Position numbers and translations under genes: made by a program | The notes under the pieces: model-generated | What the model saw: the letters and a program-made list of their open reading frames with translations, nothing else | What the model was told of the DNA's origin: nothing | Databases searched by the model: none | Assembly: GCA_000961805.1 (NCBI GenBank) | Contig: LADV01000302.1 | Coordinates: forward strand, 1-28,094 | Direction of reading: 5' to 3' | Length of the DNA stretch: 28,094 nt | Origin: Peptococcaceae bacterium BRH_c23 | GTDB taxonomy: Bacteria; Bacillota_B; Desulfitobacteriia; Desulfitobacteriales; Desulfitobacteriaceae | In this document: piece by piece, positions 17,245-24,785 of the stretch | How positions within the stretch are numbered: the first letter of the stretch is position 1 | Layout of the letters: every line of letters begins with the position of its first letter

Positions 17245-19038
17245 ATGATGGCGGTGGACGAACAGAAGCAAGTTTTAGGTATAGTTAGACCAAGTGATTT
17301 GGCATCTGATGCCAGTCTAAGCGGTTCAAAGTTGCAAGAACGAATCCGTAACATATTTGATGTAGCTAATAGTGGAATAATTGTCGTGGACGAACATGGA
17401 ATTATTGTCATTGCCAATCGTGTCGTGGCTGATATCGTTGGCGTAGCTAATAATGAACTTGTTGGTCGACTGATAACTGATGTCATTCCGAATTCTTTAT
17501 TACCGAAGATTCTTGAATCTGGGCAAGCATTATACGGTCAGAAAATTGTCATCAATGCCATACCGGTGGTCGCGAATTACTCACCCATGCTTGAAACGGG
17601 GGTTATTCGTAACGCAGTATGTGTTTTCCATGATTTATCCAGTATAGACCATCTTTCGAAGGAACTAAACTCTGTTAAACAACTGTTCAGAGAATATGAA
17701 GCAATAATTAATTCTTCCTACGATGGGATCTTTATCACTGACGGCAACGGTCTTGTCTTACGACTCAACAACGCATACGAACGTATAACTGGTATACAAG
17801 CCAACGAAGTGGTCGGTAAGACAATGAAACAGTTGGTTAGTGAAGGCGTTTATGATCAGTCAGCAACCTTGCGGGTTATTGAGAAGAGACATACTATTAC
17901 CATCGCCCAAACAATTAAACGTACCAACAAGCAGATACTGGTGACAGGTAATCCAGTTTTTGACGAAGAGGGTAAGTTATCCCGTGTTGTCACTAATGTT
18001 CGCGATATTACAGAACTTAACTCTTTGCAAAATCAGTTACAAGAAACAAAAGAACAGACATTGAAATATGAAGCCGAATTAAACCATCTACGCTCATTAC
18101 AAATTCAAGATACAGGAATTATCTTTGGCAGTGAATTAATGGCTCGGGCTATACAATTAGCGATGAAGGTCGCATGCGTTGATACCACTGTATTGATAAC
18201 AGGAGAGTCGGGTACAGGTAAAGAACTATTTGCTAAATTGATTCATGAACAGGGCAAAGGCATTAGTAAGCCGTTTATTAAAATTAATTGTGCGGCCATA
18301 CCTGAACAACTATTAGAATCGGAATTGTTTGGCTATGAGGGAGGAGCCTTTACTGGTGCCAAAAAAGAAGGTAAGCCAGGTCTTTTGGAATTGGCCCATA
18401 AAGGGACACTATTTTTGGATGAAATGGGTGAGATGCCTTTACTACTGCAGGTTAAGCTTTTGCGCGCAATTCAGGAGAAAGAAATTGTAAGGGTTGGAAG
18501 CACCAAAACTATACAAATAAATGTAAAGATCATCACTGCAACCAATCGAGATCTTGCTAGAATGGTTGACAACGGTACTTTTCGCGAAGATCTTTTTTAC
18601 CGTTTGATGGTTGTACCCATTCAAGTTCCTCCTTTAAGGGAGCGAAAGGAAGATATTCCTTTATTGGTTAAGTATATTGTCGATAAGTTAAATAAACGAT
18701 TTGCTTTTAATCATAGGATTTCGCCGCATTTGCTTGATAAACTGTCAGAACACTCCTGGCCGGGAAACGTACGTGAATTAGAAAATGTCCTTGAACGTAT
18801 GATGATTACATCATCTGAGGAGGAGCTTACTGTTAATTTGCTACCAGATACGATACGACATCAAGCTATATTACCGAAGCGCGGGACAAAATTAAAGGAC
18901 GCAGTGGCCCAAACTGAAGCTTATATATTAGAAGAAACATATAAAGAATATCAATCATGGCAAAAGGTGGCGGAAGTTTTAGGAGTTGATCGCACAACCA
19001 TTTTTCGAAAATTAGGTAAGTATGGTTTGAAAAAATAA
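17245..19038 (+). CDS. sigma-54-dependent PAS/AAA+/Fis transcriptional activator
   Basis: A 597-aa enhancer-binding protein. Residues 1-20 look like the tail of a CBS domain. PAS domains follow at about 32-135 and 148-258, then a short coiled coil, then the sigma-54 AAA+ domain with Walker A G-E-S-G-T-G-K-E at 320-327, the sigma-54 contact loop G-A-F-T-G-A at 367-372 and Walker B L-F-L-D-E at 389-393. A Fis-type helix-turn-helix lies at about 560-595. It starts at ATG 17245 or 17248, with GAGG five bases before the first. It lies upstream of, and in line with, the 4-hydroxybutyrate genes, whose promoter is of the -24/-12 type, so it is the likely activator. The ligand sensed by the PAS domains is unknown. 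Confidence 0.92.
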   Translation: MMAVDEQKQVLGIVRPSDLASDASLSGSKLQERIRNIFDVANSGIIVVDEHGIIVIANRVVADIVGVANNELVGRLITDVIPNSLLPKILESGQALYGQKIVINAIPVVANYSPMLETGVIRNAVCVFHDLSSIDHLSKELNSVKQLFREYEAIINSSYDGIFITDGNGLVLRLNNAYERITGIQANEVVGKTMKQLVSEGVYDQSATLRVIEKRHTITIAQTIKRTNKQILVTGNPVFDEEGKLSRVVTNVRDITELNSLQNQLQETKEQTLKYEAELNHLRSLQIQDTGIIFGSELMARAIQLAMKVACVDTTVLITGESGTGKELFAKLIHEQGKGISKPFIKINCAAIPEQLLESELFGYEGGAFTGAKKEGKPGLLELAHKGTLFLDEMGEMPLLLQVKLLRAIQEKEIVRVGSTKTIQINVKIITATNRDLARMVDNGTFREDLFYRLMVVPIQVPPLRERKEDIPLLVKYIVDKLNKRFAFNHRISPHLLDKLSEHSWPGNVRELENVLERMMITSSEEELTVNLLPDTIRHQAILPKRGTKLKDAVAQTEAYILEETYKEYQSWQKVAEVLGVDRTTIFRKLGKYGLKK

Positions 19039-19061
19039 CATGTTGCATTTTTGCGATACGT

Positions 19062-19076
19062 TGCAATAATGCCCAA
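19062..19076 (+). promoter_or_regulatory. candidate activator site 1 (TGCAATAATGCCCAA)
   Basis: A 15-base motif that recurs with one mismatch at 19121-19135 and, in looser inverted form, at 19193-19207, all between 175 and 205 or fewer bases upstream of the -24/-12 promoter. Position and repetition fit upstream activating sites for the adjacent regulator. An additional TTGCA/TGCAA pairing exists with 19043-19047. Confidence 0.5.
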
Positions 19077-19120
19077 TCCACAATTTGCAAGGGCTTAGAG
19101 TGATTATTCAGAAAACTATG

Positions 19121-19135
19121 TGCAACAATGCCCAA
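19121..19135 (+). promoter_or_regulatory. candidate activator site 2 (TGCAACAATGCCCAA)
   Basis: Second copy of the motif at 19062-19076, 14 of 15 bases identical and in the same orientation, 59 bases (start to start) downstream. About 115 bases upstream of the -24 element. Confidence 0.5.
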
Positions 19136-19138
19136 ATA

Positions 19139-19194
19139 TAATAAGTTAATGCCTGATTAGTTAAAAACAAAAAGGCATTAACTTATTACTTTTT
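19139..19194 (+). terminator. terminator of the PAS regulator gene
   Basis: A perfect 15-bp inverted repeat (TAATAAGTTAATGCC at 19139-19153 with its complement at 19174-19188) around a 20-base loop, then TTTTT at 19190-19194. It would isolate the regulator from the downstream sigma-54 operon. Its right end touches the third candidate activator site. Confidence 0.7.
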
Positions 19195-19207
19195 GGGCAA
19201 ATATGCT
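19193..19207 (-). promoter_or_regulatory. candidate activator site 3, inverted and weaker
   Basis: TTGGGCA-N5-GC, matching the reverse complement of site 2 in its conserved blocks. It lies 44 bases before the -24 element. Less certain than the other two. Confidence 0.3.
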
Positions 19208-19250
19208 GATTTTTAGGAGCTCAAGAGATGTTCTTAACTTTTTTAGAACT

Positions 19251-19266
19251 TGGCATAGGAGTTGCA
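19251..19266 (+). promoter_or_regulatory. sigma-54 (-24/-12) promoter of the 4-hydroxybutyrate operon
   Basis: TGGCATAGGAGTTGCA: the GG and GC elements are separated by exactly ten bases and both blocks fit the TGGCAC-N5-TTGCA consensus (one mismatch). It lies 132 bases before the permease start and downstream of a sigma-54 activator gene and repeated sites. A transcript would start near 19277. Confidence 0.85.
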
Positions 19267-19398
19267 ATATTCACATCTTAGTAACAAAAATCCCGGGGAA
19301 CTTCCGATAAATCTTCTGGAGGGGGGAGTCAAGACTTGCAGGTTGTTGGTAAACGTAATTTCAACCAGGTGCTACGATTTTAGAAAGGGAGTGTTAGC

Positions 19399-20871
19399 AT
19401 GAGTCTACTCGGTCCTGTTCGCAAGCGAAAAGTAGGTCAAGTTCAACCTTATATCCCGTTTGGTCCTTTCCAGCTTAGACTACCCATTTATCACTATCGC
19501 TTTGAAATTCCCGACTTCATTCAAGGATTACTCATGTGTGCGGTTTGTCTGGGCGCAATCCCCTTGCTTCAAGAATACCTCGGTATGCCATTTGAGGTCG
19601 CACTCACTATTGTTATTTTAAACGGTTTCTTCTATTTATTACATTCACATTTGGGAGATCCTATCGTACCCGGCTGGATTACACCGGCTATTCCCTTATT
19701 GTTGATCTATCTGAAAACATTCCCTGAAGGTGTTCCCAGAATGCATGCTTTAATTGCTTTTGAACTGGAACTTGGTCTATTCGCATTCTTTCTTGGGGCT
19801 ACTGGTTTAGCTAAAAAATTTGTTGATATTGTACCTGATGCCCTAAAATCCGGAATATTACTGGGAGCTGGTATTGCAGCTATCAAGCTGGTGTTTGACA
19901 AAGGGCAGAGGTTTGATACCTATCCTTGGACTATTACGATTGCCATTGGTCTGGCATTCTATCTTTTATTCTCCAATCACTTTAAAAAACTAAGAGAAGA
20001 TCATAAACCACTTAAGTTTATTTCAGACTTAGGTTTAGTACCAGCACTCTTACTGGCGATTATTATCGCACCTTTATTAGGTGAATTACCGTGGCCCAAT
20101 GTTCAGTGGGGTTTTACCGTACCACAGTTTTATACTTTGTTTACCGAATGGACTCCTTTTTCTGCACGTATCGGGTGGCCTGCCTTAAGCTTGTTCGTAA
20201 GTTCGGCACCCCTAGTAATTTCGGTCTATATTGTCCTATTTGGTGATTTGATTCAGGCTGAAGCACTGATTGATGAGGCCAGAGAATTCCGGAATGGGGA
20301 TGAAAATGTACATTTTGACCCAAATCGTAACAACATCATAGTAGGTATTCGTAATATGTCAATGTCCATGTTAGGACCTGACTTAACTATGTGCGGACCA
20401 ATATGGGCAGCAATGCAGGTCGTCACTTGCGAGCGTTATAAACAAGGGCCTGAAGCTATGGATAGTTTGACCGGTGGAGTCGCATCATTCCGGTTGGGAA
20501 CTTTTACAGGGTATTTCTTAACGCCAATTGTCACTTTAGTAAAACCTATTTTGCCGATTGCGCTTGCCCTGACAATGCTGGTACAAGGTTATGTTTCCGT
20601 CCGGGTTGGAGTATTAAAAGCCCGCACCTTCAATGACCTAGGTATAGCGGGGATAGTGGCAGCAGTATTAATTTCTCGTGGTGCAGGGTATGCTTTGGCC
20701 GTTGGTACTGTCCTATGTGTGCTTATTTTTGGTAGAGACTTCTTCCGCAACTGGCCGAATTATGATAAGAAAAAAGACCCGGTATTTAACAGTAGAATTG
20801 AAGCGGAAGAGGTACCCGAGTTCAAAAGCAGAATTGAAGTTGAAGAGGTTACCCAATTCAAAAATATTTAA
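19399..20871 (+). CDS. multi-spanning permease, xanthine/uracil (NCS2/SLC23)-like
   Basis: A 490-aa integral membrane protein with roughly 11-13 hydrophobic segments between residues 33 and 450, a basic N-terminus and a hydrophilic charged tail. The fold pattern (P-G-W-I-T-P-A-I-P near 93 and the conserved late segment with M-L-G-P-D-L-T-M-C-G-P) resembles the NCS2/SulP transporter superfamily, but I cannot place it in a characterised subfamily. It starts at ATG with AAAGGGAG eight bases upstream. It is the first gene after the sigma-54 promoter and precedes abfD, so its cargo may be 4-hydroxybutyrate or a related C4 acid rather than a nucleobase; this is inferred from context only. The last 28 residues hold a tandem 12-residue repeat. 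Confidence 0.75.
   Translation: MSLLGPVRKRKVGQVQPYIPFGPFQLRLPIYHYRFEIPDFIQGLLMCAVCLGAIPLLQEYLGMPFEVALTIVILNGFFYLLHSHLGDPIVPGWITPAIPLLLIYLKTFPEGVPRMHALIAFELELGLFAFFLGATGLAKKFVDIVPDALKSGILLGAGIAAIKLVFDKGQRFDTYPWTITIAIGLAFYLLFSNHFKKLREDHKPLKFISDLGLVPALLLAIIIAPLLGELPWPNVQWGFTVPQFYTLFTEWTPFSARIGWPALSLFVSSAPLVISVYIVLFGDLIQAEALIDEAREFRNGDENVHFDPNRNNIIVGIRNMSMSMLGPDLTMCGPIWAAMQVVTCERYKQGPEAMDSLTGGVASFRLGTFTGYFLTPIVTLVKPILPIALALTMLVQGYVSVRVGVLKARTFNDLGIAGIVAAVLISRGAGYALAVGTVLCVLIFGRDFFRNWPNYDKKKDPVFNSRIEAEEVPEFKSRIEVEEVTQFKNI
20785..20856 (+). repeat. in-frame 36-base tandem duplication at the permease C-terminus
   Basis: Two 12-codon units, F-N-S-R-I-E-A-E-E-V-P-E and F-K-S-R-I-E-V-E-E-V-T-Q, followed by a third start F-K-N-I at the stop. 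The units differ at several bases, so the duplication is not brand new. The tail is acidic and cytoplasmic by prediction. Confidence 0.85.
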
Positions 20872-20918
20872 AATTTATTGAACTAATATTTTTGAAGTAA
20901 ATCAAGGAGGTATGTTGA

Positions 20919-22367
20919 ATGAAAACTGCTGCAGAGTATGAAGAAAGTTTGCGAAATCTTAATTTTAAAATTTACCTTCAAGGCGAACTGGTGGATAATA
21001 CGGTTGATCACCCCATAATCAGGCCTTCGATGAATTCTGTCAAAGCCACTTATGCCTTTGCCGAGGATCCACAGTATGAGGAATTAATGACAGCTACGTC
21101 TCATCTTACTGGAAAAAAGATTAACCGTTTTTGCCATTTGCATCAAAGCACCGATGATCTAGTCAAAAAAGTAAAAATGCAGCGCCTCTTAGGGCAAAAA
21201 ACAGCTGCCTGTTTCCAGCGCTGTGTAGGGATGGATGCCATTAATGCAGTTGACAGTGTTACTTTTGAAATGGACCAAAAACTGGGAACAACTTATCACG
21301 ATAGATTCACAAAGTTTTTAGTAAATATGCAGGAAGAAGATTGGACTGTAGATGGTGCAATGACTGATCCTAAAGGGGATCGAAATCTATCGCCCAGCAA
21401 ACAGGCAGATCCGGATCTGTTTTTGCATGTTGTTGAGAAAAGGGAAGACGGTATTGTCGTTCGGGGTGCAAAAGCCCATCAAACAGGGGCGATCAATTCT
21501 CACTGGATTCTTGTTATGCCTACTATCGCTATGGGAAAAGATGATGCTGACTATGCTGTTTCTTTTGTCGCCCCAGCAGATGCAGAAGGCATAGTCTATA
21601 TCTATGGTCGCCAGTCTTGTGATACTCGCAAACTAGAGGGCGGAGATATTGATGTGGGAAATAAACAGTTCGGTGGACATGAAGCATTGATGGTGTTTGA
21701 GAATGTATTCATTCCCTGGGAAAATGTGTTCATGTGTGGGGAAACCGAATTCAGCGGTGCTTTGGTCGAGCGGTTTGCTGGTTATCATCGTCAAAGCTAT
21801 GGTGGGTGCAAAGTCGGCGTAGGTGATGTCTTGATTGGGGCGACAGCACTGGCCGCTGATTATAACGGCGCAGCTAAAGCGTCTCACGTCAAAGATAAAC
21901 TTATAGAAATGATGCATCTTAATGAAACATTATACTCCTGCGGGATTGCCTGTTCAGCGGAAGGCAATAAAACAGCATCAGGCACTTACATTATTAATTT
22001 ATTATTAGCCAATGTTTGTAAACAAAACGTAACTCGTTTCCCATATGAAATTGCCCGCTTGGCTGAAGATGTCGCTGGTGGCTTAATGGTTACTATGCCA
22101 TCTGAAAAAGATCTACATCATCCGGAAATCGGCAAGATCGTTGAAAAATATTTCTGTGGGGTGGCCTCAGTTCCAACTGAAGACCGCATGCGCATCCTCC
22201 GTTTAATTGAAAATATCACCTTAGGTACTGCTGCAGTTGGTTACCGGACTGAATCTATGCATGGCGCAGGTTCGCCACAGGCTCAGCGCATCATGATCTC
22301 TCGCCAGGGTAATCTTGAACAGAAAAAAGAACTGGCTAAAGCCATTGCAGGGATTGCTACGAAATAA
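20919..22367 (+). CDS. abfD: 4-hydroxybutyryl-CoA dehydratase / vinylacetyl-CoA delta-isomerase
   Basis: A 482-aa FAD and [4Fe-4S] enzyme of the 4-hydroxyphenylacetate 3-hydroxylase superfamily that dehydrates 4-hydroxybutyryl-CoA to crotonyl-CoA through a ketyl radical. The cluster ligands known from Clostridium aminobutyricum AbfD (C99, C103, H292, C299) have clear counterparts here at C98 and C102 (C-F-Q-R-C) and at H290 and C297 (Y-H-R-Q-S-Y-G-G-C). This separates it from plain flavin hydroxylases of the family. ATG start with AAGGAGG eight bases upstream. Oxygen-sensitive cytoplasmic enzyme; the product would enter butyrate-type metabolism or beta-oxidation. Confidence 0.94.
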   Translation: MKTAAEYEESLRNLNFKIYLQGELVDNTVDHPIIRPSMNSVKATYAFAEDPQYEELMTATSHLTGKKINRFCHLHQSTDDLVKKVKMQRLLGQKTAACFQRCVGMDAINAVDSVTFEMDQKLGTTYHDRFTKFLVNMQEEDWTVDGAMTDPKGDRNLSPSKQADPDLFLHVVEKREDGIVVRGAKAHQTGAINSHWILVMPTIAMGKDDADYAVSFVAPADAEGIVYIYGRQSCDTRKLEGGDIDVGNKQFGGHEALMVFENVFIPWENVFMCGETEFSGALVERFAGYHRQSYGGCKVGVGDVLIGATALAADYNGAAKASHVKDKLIEMMHLNETLYSCGIACSAEGNKTASGTYIINLLLANVCKQNVTRFPYEIARLAEDVAGGLMVTMPSEKDLHHPEIGKIVEKYFCGVASVPTEDRMRILRLIENITLGTAAVGYRTESMHGAGSPQAQRIMISRQGNLEQKKELAKAIAGIATK

Positions 22368-22385
22368 CTTTTTAAGGATTGATGA

Positions 22386-22697
22386 GTGAAGATAACTATG
22401 TTGGATAAGAAGGTCAGCATTAGTTTCTGCGGTGGATGCAATCCATTGATTAATCGAGGTGAGGTTGCTAACGAGGTACAAGAGTTACTTTCTGCAACGG
22501 GTATTCAGGTTACCTTTAACAGTTTTGATACTGATTTGGTGATTTATCTTAGTGGGTGTTCTGCCAATTGTGCTCAAAGGTATGGTCAGAGAGTAAGCCC
22601 GTGTGTCGTTGTAGCTGCAGCAACTATAGATGCCATGGAGGTTGACGAAAAGCAACTTGTCGATCAAATAGTAATAAGAGTGAGGAATCTTTTATGA
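22386..22697 (+). CDS. small cysteine-rich protein (CGGCNP motif), function unknown
   Basis: A 103-aa soluble protein with F-C-G-G-C-N-P near residue 14, a second pair in S-G-C-S-A-N-C-A near residue 57 and a further cysteine in S-P-C-V-V. Five spaced cysteines suggest metal or Fe-S binding or thiol chemistry. Starts with GTG, with AAGGA seven bases upstream; ATG at 22398 is the alternative. It ends in an ATGA overlap with abfT and follows abfD by 18 bases, so all three are almost certainly co-transcribed and coupled. A role in maturing or reactivating the Fe-S dehydratase is an attractive guess with no direct support. Confidence 0.8.
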   Translation: MKITMLDKKVSISFCGGCNPLINRGEVANEVQELLSATGIQVTFNSFDTDLVIYLSGCSANCAQRYGQRVSPCVVVAAATIDAMEVDEKQLVDQIVIRVRNLL

Positions 22698-23989
22698 ACG
22701 ATTGGAGAAGTGTTTATCAAGATAAGATCGTAAGTGCTGATCAAGCTGTGGAAAATATTAAAACCGGTCATAGAGTAGTCATAGGGCATGCTTGTGGTGA
22801 ACCGCCTGCCTTGATTGAAGCCTTGGTGAATCGTGCACCGGAAGTTAATAATGTGGAAATCGTTCATATGGTAGCCATGGGACCTGCCAAATATGCTCAA
22901 CCAGAATTAGAGAAGAGTTTTCGTCATAATGGTCTGTTTATCGGAGCACCAACGCGAAAGGCTCTTGAGGAGAAAAGAGCGGATTATACACCATGCTTTT
23001 TTTCCGAAATCCCACGGTTATTTAAGGATAATAGTCTGCCTGTCGATGTGGCATTGATTCAGCTTACACCGCCTGACGAGCAGGGGTTTTGTAGTTTTGG
23101 TATCTCGGTTGATTATACTCAGGCAGCTGCGGAGTGTGCTCAACTGGTCATCGCGCAGATGAATAATAATATGCCCCGAACCGGTGGGAGCAAAATTCAT
23201 CTGGATGAACTAGACTTTATTGTGGAAAAGGATGAACCATTAATTGAGCTTAAACCACCGAAAATTGGGGAAGTGGAAAAAGCTATCGGTGAAAACGTGG
23301 CGACATTGGTTCAAGATGGAGCTACGCTTCAGTTAGGGATAGGGGCAATCCCAGATGCTGTATTGCTGTTTTTAAATGATAAAAAGGATTTAGGTATTCA
23401 CTCGGAAATGTTTTCTGACGGCGTGGTGGCTTTAGCTGAGGCAGGTGTCATTACGAATAAAAAGAAATCTATCAATCCTGGAAAATTTATTGCCACCTTC
23501 CTGATGGGAACACGTAAACTGTATGATTTTGTGGATAATAATCCAGATGTCGTGATACTTCCTGTCAACTATGTCAATGATCCTTATGTGATCGGGCAAC
23601 ATGAAAACATGGTATCGATTAATTCAGCTATACAGGTGGACTTAATGGGCCAGGTCAATGCTGAAATGATTGGTTCTAGGCAATTTAGCGCAGTGGGTGG
23701 ACAGGTTGACTTTGTCCGGGGAGCAAGTCGTTCACTAAAAGGGATTTCGATCATCGCTTTACCTGCAACGGCGTCGGGTGGTAAGATATCACGAATTACC
23801 TGTGATCTTGACCGAGGGGCGGCGGTAACAACTTCACGCAATGACGTCCAGTACGTTGTTACAGAATACGGCATAGTTAATTTACGGGGCAAGTGCCTTC
23901 GAGAACGGGCTGAGGCATTAATTAGTATCTCTCATCCAGATTTTAGGACGGGTTTGATTAACGACGCTAAGGAAAAAGGAATTCTCTGA
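22694..23989 (+). CDS. abfT: 4-hydroxybutyrate CoA-transferase
   Basis: A 431-aa CoA-transferase of the acetyl-CoA hydrolase/transferase family. The catalytic glutamate lies in G-I-H-S-E-M-F-S-D-G, at residue 238, the same number as in the C. aminobutyricum enzyme. The CoA-binding loop Q-L-G-I-G-A-I-P lies at 213-220. It moves CoA from acetyl-CoA or butyryl-CoA to 4-hydroxybutyrate, providing the substrate of AbfD. ATG start overlapping the previous stop by 4 bases. Related transferases act on other short acids; the adjacent abfD makes 4-hydroxybutyrate the best call. No terminator with a strong T run follows; a structured leader does. Confidence 0.93.
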   Translation: MNDWRSVYQDKIVSADQAVENIKTGHRVVIGHACGEPPALIEALVNRAPEVNNVEIVHMVAMGPAKYAQPELEKSFRHNGLFIGAPTRKALEEKRADYTPCFFSEIPRLFKDNSLPVDVALIQLTPPDEQGFCSFGISVDYTQAAAECAQLVIAQMNNNMPRTGGSKIHLDELDFIVEKDEPLIELKPPKIGEVEKAIGENVATLVQDGATLQLGIGAIPDAVLLFLNDKKDLGIHSEMFSDGVVALAEAGVITNKKKSINPGKFIATFLMGTRKLYDFVDNNPDVVILPVNYVNDPYVIGQHENMVSINSAIQVDLMGQVNAEMIGSRQFSAVGGQVDFVRGASRSLKGISIIALPATASGGKISRITCDLDRGAAVTTSRNDVQYVVTEYGIVNLRGKCLRERAEALISISHPDFRTGLINDAKEKGIL

Positions 23990-24019
23990 CATATCTTAGA
24001 ATCAGGTAGATTTATATGG

Positions 24020-24094
24020 CGCCACAAGAGACAGTCAATTGACACTGGTCTTAGGATAAGTGTGCAGTGACTATCCTTGTTTGTCCTTGTGGTG
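24020..24094 (+). ncRNA. possible structured leader (three-way junction) before the helical protein and selenoprotein genes
   Basis: Three helices can form together. P1 pairs CCACAAG (24022-24028) with CTTGTGG (24086-24092). P2 pairs AGACAGT (24029-24035) with ACTGGTCT (24044-24051), with one bulged G. P3 pairs AGGATA plus GT (24053-24061, one bulged A) with ACTATCCT (24070-24077). It ends about 12 bases before the AAGGAG of the next gene. No strong T run follows, so it is not a plain terminator. It may be a leader regulatory RNA, a processing site or chance pairing. Confidence 0.35.
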
Positions 24095-24116
24095 AACTAT
24101 ATACTTAAGGAGCAAA

Positions 24117-24761
24117 GTGCGTTATACTTTCTGGGAAATCTTGAAAAGAGGGTACCTTATGCAAGCCATTTCATTTATACAAGATGTACTGGATTCTTTT
24201 AAGATCCCTTATAAACGTTATGTAGGTAGGCATACCTTGAGATTTAATCGTCGAGCTATAAAAAAGGCGGCTAATGATTCTCAAAAGAGGTTATGGCTCA
24301 CTGCTAGTATTGCAGCAGAAGAATTAGTAGTAGCTTTGCTTCAACTGGATAATAAGATTAATGTGGAACCGCTAAATAAAAGACTATTAAGAAAAAAGAT
24401 CGATAAGAAGCAAGTCCTCTCTGTTTTACATGCTTATTTATCGGCTGTTGTCGTTCTAATCAGCACTTATAAAGAACAAATTTTAGAAAGCACCGCTATG
24501 TCGGAACAAAAATTTTTACAGGACTGGTGTTCGGTATTTGAATATCAACTGGAAGATATGAAAGTATTTGACGAAATGATGTTGACGGCATACAGCCAAT
24601 TTGGATCTATCGGACTGATCAGGGAAGCAGGAGAAATTATTGTTGACAATTTTTATCAAGAGACTAGCGGACTAACGCAAAAAGAAATTTTGGTACTTGA
24701 GGGTATTTTGTTAAAGGATGTGTCAGCAATACTTCAGTATCTTAAACTACCGTCTATCTAA
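24117..24761 (+). CDS. uncharacterised mostly helical protein
   Basis: A 214-aa soluble protein, rich in Leu, Lys and Glu, with no signal peptide or clear membrane segment. It has a basic stretch near residues 45-60 and several predicted amphipathic helices. I do not recognise the family. GTG at 24117 has AAGGAG (24107-24112) four bases upstream; ATG at 24159 with AGAGGG is a second credible start (200 aa). It follows abfT after 127 bases and precedes the selenoprotein gene by 24 bases, the latter with its own GGAGG, so these two are probably one transcript. Confidence 0.65.
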   Translation: MRYTFWEILKRGYLMQAISFIQDVLDSFKIPYKRYVGRHTLRFNRRAIKKAANDSQKRLWLTASIAAEELVVALLQLDNKINVEPLNKRLLRKKIDKKQVLSVLHAYLSAVVVLISTYKEQILESTAMSEQKFLQDWCSVFEYQLEDMKVFDEMMLTAYSQFGSIGLIREAGEIIVDNFYQETSGLTQKEILVLEGILLKDVSAILQYLKLPSI

Positions 24762-24785
24762 TACATTTAAACTGTTGGAGGTTTT

